Shown here: one piece after another, positions 60,114 through 64,000 of the stretch
Numbering within the stretch: the first letter of the stretch is position 1
How the letters are laid out: each line of letters opens with the position of its first letter
NCBI GenBank assembly: GCA_020073665.1
Contig: JAIQEU010000006.1
Span: 186,001-250,000, forward strand
DNA: 64,000 nt
Direction: 5' to 3'
DNA from: Terriglobia bacterium
GTDB taxonomy: Bacteria; Acidobacteriota; Terriglobia; Terriglobales; Acidobacteriaceae
Position numbers and translations under genes: made by a program
Notes under the pieces: model-generated
Seen by the model: the letters and a program-made list of their open reading frames with translations, nothing else
What the model was told of the DNA's origin: nothing
Databases searched by the model: none

Positions 60114-61778
60114 TCACCTCGTATAGGTCACTGCAGTTGCGCCCTGGCTTGCGCCGGGTACGGTGCCGGCCGTTCCCAGCGGCAGCGTCAGGATGAAGGT
60201 CGTGCCTTTCCCAGGCTCCGATTGCACTGCTATGTGGCCGTTGTGCCGCTCCATGATGCCGCGGCTGATGGCCAGGCCGAGCCCCACTCCATGGCCGCTT
60301 TCCTTGGTAGTGAGGAACGGTTCAAAGATTTGCGGCAGGATCTCGGGAGGAATCCCCATGCCGTCGTCTCGTACCTGGATTTCGACCTGCTGGCTCGGTT
60401 CAATAAGCTTCGTGCTAAGCCACAAATTGCCGCCGCGCGGCATGGCATCGATGGCATTCATGACCAGCGCCAGGACCACCTGCTCGATTTGCGACGGATC
60501 GCATTGCACGCGTGGCAAGTCGCTCGCCAGGTCGGCCTGCAACTGGATTCCCGTCAATTCCAGCTGGTGCTGTACCAGGCGCACACAGCGGTCGATCACT
60601 GCGTTCAGATCGGCTGGCTCCACGTTCATGGGAGACGTCCGGGAGAAGGTCAGCAGGTTTTTCACCAGTTCGCCGCAACGCCGGCTTTCGCCGGCGATCA
60701 GTTCCAGGCACTGCATCGCCTCGTCGTGTTTTTCGCCTTCGGTCTGGCCACGGTCCAGCCATTTCCGCAGGAGTTTGGCGTAAGTCAATATCCCCGACAA
60801 GGGGTTATTGATCTCGTGGGCCACGATCGCCGCCATCTTGCCGATCGAGGCCATCTTCTCCACGTGTAGAACGTGGTCATGGGCCCGCTTCAGTTCATGG
60901 GTCTTCTGCTCGACCCGGTCCTCCAGCGTTTTGGCCCAGGTGACAACTTCTTCGTTGGCCGCACGCAATTGCAGGCTCATACCATTGAACGACTGCGCCA
61001 GGTCGCCAACCTCATCCTGAGAATGCACCACAATCTGGTAGCCGAGATCGCCTTGGGAGAGCCGCTCGGTGCCCTTCTTGAGCCCCCTGATGGGTACGCC
61101 GACCAGCCGCCACACAAACAGCCAGCTCAGCAATGCGATGGCGACCATGGCCACGATGGTGTAGGCGAGCATGCTGCGGCTGCTGGCCACCAGTTGCGCA
61201 TCGGCCTTGGCCAGGGAGATGTTGGTGTCGAGCACGCCCAGAATCTGTTGACTTGCCGGATGGGCGTGGCAATCGGCATTCGAGCATGCCGGCTGATTTT
61301 CAATCGGAGTAATGATGCCCAGCACCCGCTTCCCGCCGCCATTGCGATAGATGCGGAAGCGGTCTGGACGATCGAGTCGCGCCAGCGGTTGGGACTGGGC
61401 GTGACAGCCGTAACAGGCCTCGGCCCCCTTGTCCACGATGTGGCTGACTTCGGCGGAATCGGTGGAGTAGCTGACCCGGCCTTCCTGATCGAAGATGCGG
61501 ACCTTCACCATGCCGGGTTCGTCGGCGATGGTCCGCATCACGTGGTACAGGCCTTCCCGGTCGTTGCGCAGCATGTAGTAGGTGGTGCTGCGCTTGATGA
61601 CATCGCTGACCCGCTCGGCGCTGCCCAGCGCCGCGGCTTCCAGGTGCTGCCGGTGTAGCCGTATGTTCAAGTACCCTAGCAGCGCGAAGATCACTACCAT
61701 GGCCGCCAGCAGCAGGGTGATCAGTTTTGCACTCAGGCTCCGCGTCCAGCCGCTTCGAGTTGGCTCAGTCTCCCGCAT
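60114..61778 (-). CDS. Sensor histidine kinase with two periplasmic c-type haem motifs
   Basis: 554 aa. Membrane helices at about 19-38 and 203-224 flank a periplasmic domain carrying C122-YG-CH (CxxCH) and C165-SNAD-CH (Cx4CH), each a covalent haem c site. Then come a HAMP domain (VGVPIRGLKKGTERLSQGDL), a coiled coil, the H-box IVAHEINNPLSGI, N-box LVMNAIDAMPRGG and G-boxes DDGMGIP and GVGLGLAIS. It likely reads redox state, NO/O2 or electron-carrier status outside the membrane. The start overlaps the HybB-like gene by 14 bp. Confidence 0.9.
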   Translation of the reverse strand: MRETEPTRSGWTRSLSAKLITLLLAAMVVIFALLGYLNIRLHRQHLEAAALGSAERVSDVIKRSTTYYMLRNDREGLYHVMRTIADEPGMVKVRIFDQEGRVSYSTDSAEVSHIVDKGAEACYGCHAQSQPLARLDRPDRFRIYRNGGGKRVLGIITPIENQPACSNADCHAHPASQQILGVLDTNISLAKADAQLVASSRSMLAYTIVAMVAIALLSWLFVWRLVGVPIRGLKKGTERLSQGDLGYQIVVHSQDEVGDLAQSFNGMSLQLRAANEEVVTWAKTLEDRVEQKTHELKRAHDHVLHVEKMASIGKMAAIVAHEINNPLSGILTYAKLLRKWLDRGQTEGEKHDEAMQCLELIAGESRRCGELVKNLLTFSRTSPMNVEPADLNAVIDRCVRLVQHQLELTGIQLQADLASDLPRVQCDPSQIEQVVLALVMNAIDAMPRGGNLWLSTKLIEPSQQVEIQVRDDGMGIPPEILPQIFEPFLTTKESGHGVGLGLAISRGIMERHNGHIAVQSEPGKGTTFILTLPLGTAGTVPGASQGATAVTYTR

Positions 61779-62934
61779 GGCTTAACACCGGAGTCGCCGC
61801 ACCTGCTTCGACTTCCACTACTGCCGGCTGCTTCTCAGCCGGGAAGATGGGCAGGTACTTCACCGCCAGTCCAAACAGGGCAAAGCCCGCCGCAATGATC
61901 GCGCCCGTCACCGCAACCTCGGTCCACTTCGGGATGTAATGCAGACCCGCGGCTGACTCGAGGCCGGTGATGCTCACGTTCAGCCGGTTGGTGATGAAGC
62001 CAAGCACTACCAGCACCGCCGCCAGGTACAGGCCCCCGGCACTCATGCGCACTTTGCGCTGTGCCAGCAGCAGCAGGGGCAGGATCAGGCTCAGCGAGAT
62101 TTCCAGCCAGAACAGGTACATCTCATAGCCGGGCTGGAACATCAGCTTCAGAACCCCGCGGTGCAGCAAATCTTCGAAGCGCAGGATGCCGTATACCGAT
62201 AGGACCACCACCAGCACGCGTCCCAACTCCTGCAGGATAGGCAACTCCAGCTGCTGCCCAAAGTGGCGGGAACTCATGGACGACTCGAAGATGGTCATGG
62301 CCAGCCCCACCGCAATGGCGGAGATGAAGAAGAACACCGGCAGCAGCGGGCTGTACCAGAAGGGGTGCAGCTTTTCGGGCATGATCAGGTAAAGCGTGCC
62401 CAACGACGATTGGTGCAGGGTGGAGAGAATCACGCCCCCGATTACCAGCGGTACCAACACGCCGCGGATGATCTTCAGTGGCTTTTGCAAGTTGAAGTGT
62501 TCCAGCACGATGGGCGAGAACTCCAGGGACAACACCGCGGTGTAGAGCATCACGCAGTACGCGACTTCAAACATCACGGAATGCGGGTTGCGCATGATCA
62601 GCGGATGCCAGATGCGGTAGGGGCGTCCCAGGTCGTACATCAGGGCTACGCACACCAGCACGTATCCCAGGAAAGCGGTCAGGATGGTGGGCCGCACGAT
62701 GGGGCGCAGCCGCTTGATATTGAAGATATGCACCGCGGCGGTGAGGGTGAAACCGCCGGCCGCCAGCATCACGCCGCATAACACGTCGAAACCGATCCAG
62801 ATGCCCCAGGGGAACTGGTCGCTGAGGTTGGTGGAGCGGCCCAGACCCTGGGTAAAGCGCACCACCGTGGCATAGAATCCGGCGGCCATCAGGGCCAGGA
62901 ACACCAGCTTCCAGAAAGTGAATTTGAGCTTCAT
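61765..62934 (-). CDS. hybB: HybB/NrfD-like quinone-reactive membrane subunit
   Basis: 389 aa from ATG 62934, overlapping the Fe-S gene stop by 4 bp. Ten membrane helices. Close to E. coli HybB by memory: FPWGIWIGFDVLCG, VRPTILTAFLGYVL, NPHSVMFEVAYCVMLY, LEFSPIVLEHF, STLHQSSLGTLYLI and LRFEDLLHRGVL. It would move electrons and protons between quinone and the periplasmic Fe-S subunit. The large and small hydrogenase or other catalytic subunits are not in this window. Confidence 0.85.
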   Translation of the reverse strand: MKLKFTFWKLVFLALMAAGFYATVVRFTQGLGRSTNLSDQFPWGIWIGFDVLCGVMLAAGGFTLTAAVHIFNIKRLRPIVRPTILTAFLGYVLVCVALMYDLGRPYRIWHPLIMRNPHSVMFEVAYCVMLYTAVLSLEFSPIVLEHFNLQKPLKIIRGVLVPLVIGGVILSTLHQSSLGTLYLIMPEKLHPFWYSPLLPVFFFISAIAVGLAMTIFESSMSSRHFGQQLELPILQELGRVLVVVLSVYGILRFEDLLHRGVLKLMFQPGYEMYLFWLEISLSLILPLLLLAQRKVRMSAGGLYLAAVLVVLGFITNRLNVSITGLESAAGLHYIPKWTEVAVTGAIIAAGFALFGLAVKYLPIFPAEKQPAVVEVEAGAATPVLSHAGD

Positions 62935-63713
62935 GGCTTCCTCTCTTTCTGGTCCGGCGTACCGTGGGCGGAGCCGTGGCCCTCCGCTGCAGCCACTTCC
63001 TCTCGCCGGTGCGTGATCCACCACACGCCGCCCAGCAGCATTCCGCCGAGCGGGACAAAATCAGGGATGCGCGACAGCACTCGGTAGGTGAGGACCGGCA
63101 ACGGATCTTTCGAGATGTCGGTGCGGTACCCGAACTCCTCGAAGGCCACACCCGAGAGCAACAGCACCGAGGTCCCACCGACTTCCGTCAGGCCATAGAT
63201 GTGGTTCACGTACTGGCCGGGATTGTCGCGGATGCGTTGTTGCGCCTCAAGGATGAGCGCGTCGCGGTCGCCAAACTTGGTGGCCCCGGTGGGGCAGATT
63301 TCCGCGCAAGCCGTGGGTTGGCCGGTTGCCACGCGGTCCGGACACATGGTGCACTTCTGCACCTTGGGCAGGATCTTGCTCCACTCGTATTTGGGCACGC
63401 CGAAGGGGCAGGCCACCATGCAGTAGCGGCAGCCCATGCAGCGGTCTGCGTCGTAGGTGACTGGGCCGGCCGCGGTCTTGCGCAGCGCCCCGACCGGGCA
63501 TACCGAGGCGCAGGCCGGGTCTTCACAGTTCATGCACAGACGGCGCATGAACCTGTCGCCCTTGGTGAGTACGACCGTGTACTTGTGCTCCGACTGCTGC
63601 TGCTCCGCGGCGACGGCCTCGTCATAACGAAGCTTGTTCTGACCGGCGCAGGCCTGCTCACACTGCTTGCAGCCGATGCACATGGTCGAGTCGTACAGCA
63701 ATGCCTTGCTCAT
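62931..63713 (-). CDS. hybA: HybA-like 4Fe-4S ferredoxin subunit with C-terminal anchor
   Basis: 260 aa. Sixteen-cysteine, four-cluster architecture: CIGCKQCEQAC, CMNCEDPACASVCPVGAL, CMGCRYCMVACPFGVPKY and CTMCPDRVATGQPTACAEICPTGA. The distinctive HybA features HIYGLTEVGGTSVLLLSGVAF and a C-terminal membrane helix (VPLGGMLLGGVWWITH) are present. Unlike E. coli HybA no Tat signal is seen at this start, so export may depend on a partner. It relays electrons between a catalytic subunit and HybB. Confidence 0.82.
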   Translation of the reverse strand: MSKALLYDSTMCIGCKQCEQACAGQNKLRYDEAVAAEQQQSEHKYTVVLTKGDRFMRRLCMNCEDPACASVCPVGALRKTAAGPVTYDADRCMGCRYCMVACPFGVPKYEWSKILPKVQKCTMCPDRVATGQPTACAEICPTGATKFGDRDALILEAQQRIRDNPGQYVNHIYGLTEVGGTSVLLLSGVAFEEFGYRTDISKDPLPVLTYRVLSRIPDFVPLGGMLLGGVWWITHRREEVAAAEGHGSAHGTPDQKERKP

Positions 63714-64000
63714 AGAGTTCGTCTCCTGGCCACTCGGTCACCCGACTTCCGCCCGCGCGAGAACCAGCACGCAAGAGATGGGAAGGGAACGGAATCGGGA
63801 AGCACCCAGAACTTTCTGCCATGGCCGGCGAAGAAAATGGGCCCGGGTCCAGGGGAGTCAGGACCCGGGCGGACAGTTCCCGGAGTGAAATCCAAGCCAA
63901 GAGGGGCTTCCGGACTGGCTGCCGATCGGCCGGTTCTCCGTTCGCAGCGCCGAGTTTCACCGGACGCGTTCACAACATGCCCTCGCGCTTTCTGCGGTCG
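63714..64000. other. Leader of the HybAB operon; end of a clipped upstream gene possible
   Basis: No whole gene. One minus-strand frame enters from the window edge and stops at 63970 after DRRKREGML, which could be the tail of an upstream gene. A second frame stays open to 63710 but has Arg/Pro/Gly-rich, non-coding composition. Confidence 0.4.
63841..63870 (-). terminator. Perfect 10-bp hairpin upstream of hybA
   Basis: GCCCGGGTCC, a 10-nt loop and GGACCCGGGC; on the minus strand CCATTTTCTT follows. It lies between the possible upstream stop at 63970 and hybA, so it may terminate or attenuate transcription. Confidence 0.45.

Noticed and set aside
1-64000. CRISPR arrays, tRNA or rRNA genes, insertion sequences, prophage
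   Set aside because: Intergenic stretches were read for regular spacers, cloverleaf patterns and transposase-like frames; none was found.

Overview
The window reads as a chromosomal segment of a GC-rich soil bacterium, most likely an acidobacterium (Acidobacteriota, Terriglobia-like). This is an inference from gene style: a large secreted VPS10/sortilin-like beta-propeller protein, a Ser/Thr kinase fused to a TolB-like domain and TPRs, a TPR protein with a carboxypeptidase-regulatory domain, and small Cys-rich proteins of a kind I associate with that phylum. No rRNA, tRNA, prophage, transposase or CRISPR array was seen. Genes are dense and many neighbours share ATGA start/stop overlaps.

Layout. 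1-6200: a clipped secreted protein, a secreted nucleoside hydrolase, then a TPR protein, cytidine deaminase, pyrimidine-nucleoside phosphorylase and a CNT nucleoside transporter (nucleoside salvage). 6200-15600: a nicotinate-type catabolic island. It holds a nicotinamidase-like hydrolase, an enamidase, and a six-gene minus-strand operon with a FAD subunit, a fused [2Fe-2S]/molybdopterin hydroxylase, 6-hydroxynicotinate reductase, a UPF0280 (ApbE-like) protein and two tandem PF06684 (DUF1185) paralogues. Two of its promoters share a 16-bp TTTGTATAC-type element. 15700-21450: pyrR, formate-THF ligase, a secreted amidohydrolase and an aldehyde dehydrogenase with a clear terminator. 21700-29000: a TetR-controlled RND-independent ABC drug exporter (TetR, TolC, HlyD, two ATPases, two permeases). 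29100-37950: an ABC exporter, the VPS10-like protein, an amino-acid permease with a coupled but frameshifted aminotransferase, an orphan OmpR-type regulator and a small basic protein.

37950-46100 (minus strand): an NtrY/NtrC-type two-component pair co-transcribed with a solute-binding protein and a secreted beta-rich protein, then an SPFH protein preceded by a 50-aa membrane peptide, and an L,D-transpeptidase. 46100-48330: a long intergenic stretch with two GTGA-N6-TCAC dyads before a ferredoxin, then two small Cys-rich proteins. 48335-54980: a plus-strand arginine/ornithine/carbamoyl-phosphate cluster. It holds a cyclic-2,3-diphosphoglycerate-synthetase-like GTPase, ornithine carbamoyltransferase, carbamate kinase, an odd aspartate-carbamoyltransferase-like protein, ornithine aminotransferase and a DDAH/ArgZ-type amidinohydrolase, closed by an intrinsic terminator. 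Together these could replace the classical arginine deiminase pathway.

55170-64000: the Ser/Thr kinase-TPR protein, a small cupredoxin-like protein, and a minus-strand operon that continues past the window edge: HybA-like Fe-S protein, HybB-like membrane quinone subunit, a sensor kinase with two c-type haem motifs, a sigma-54 response regulator and an archaemetzincin. Best candidates for undescribed biology: the two unknown protein families inside the nicotinate operon and its shared operator; the GTPase and altered carbamoyltransferase inside the arginine cluster; and the haem-sensing kinase tied to a HybAB module.
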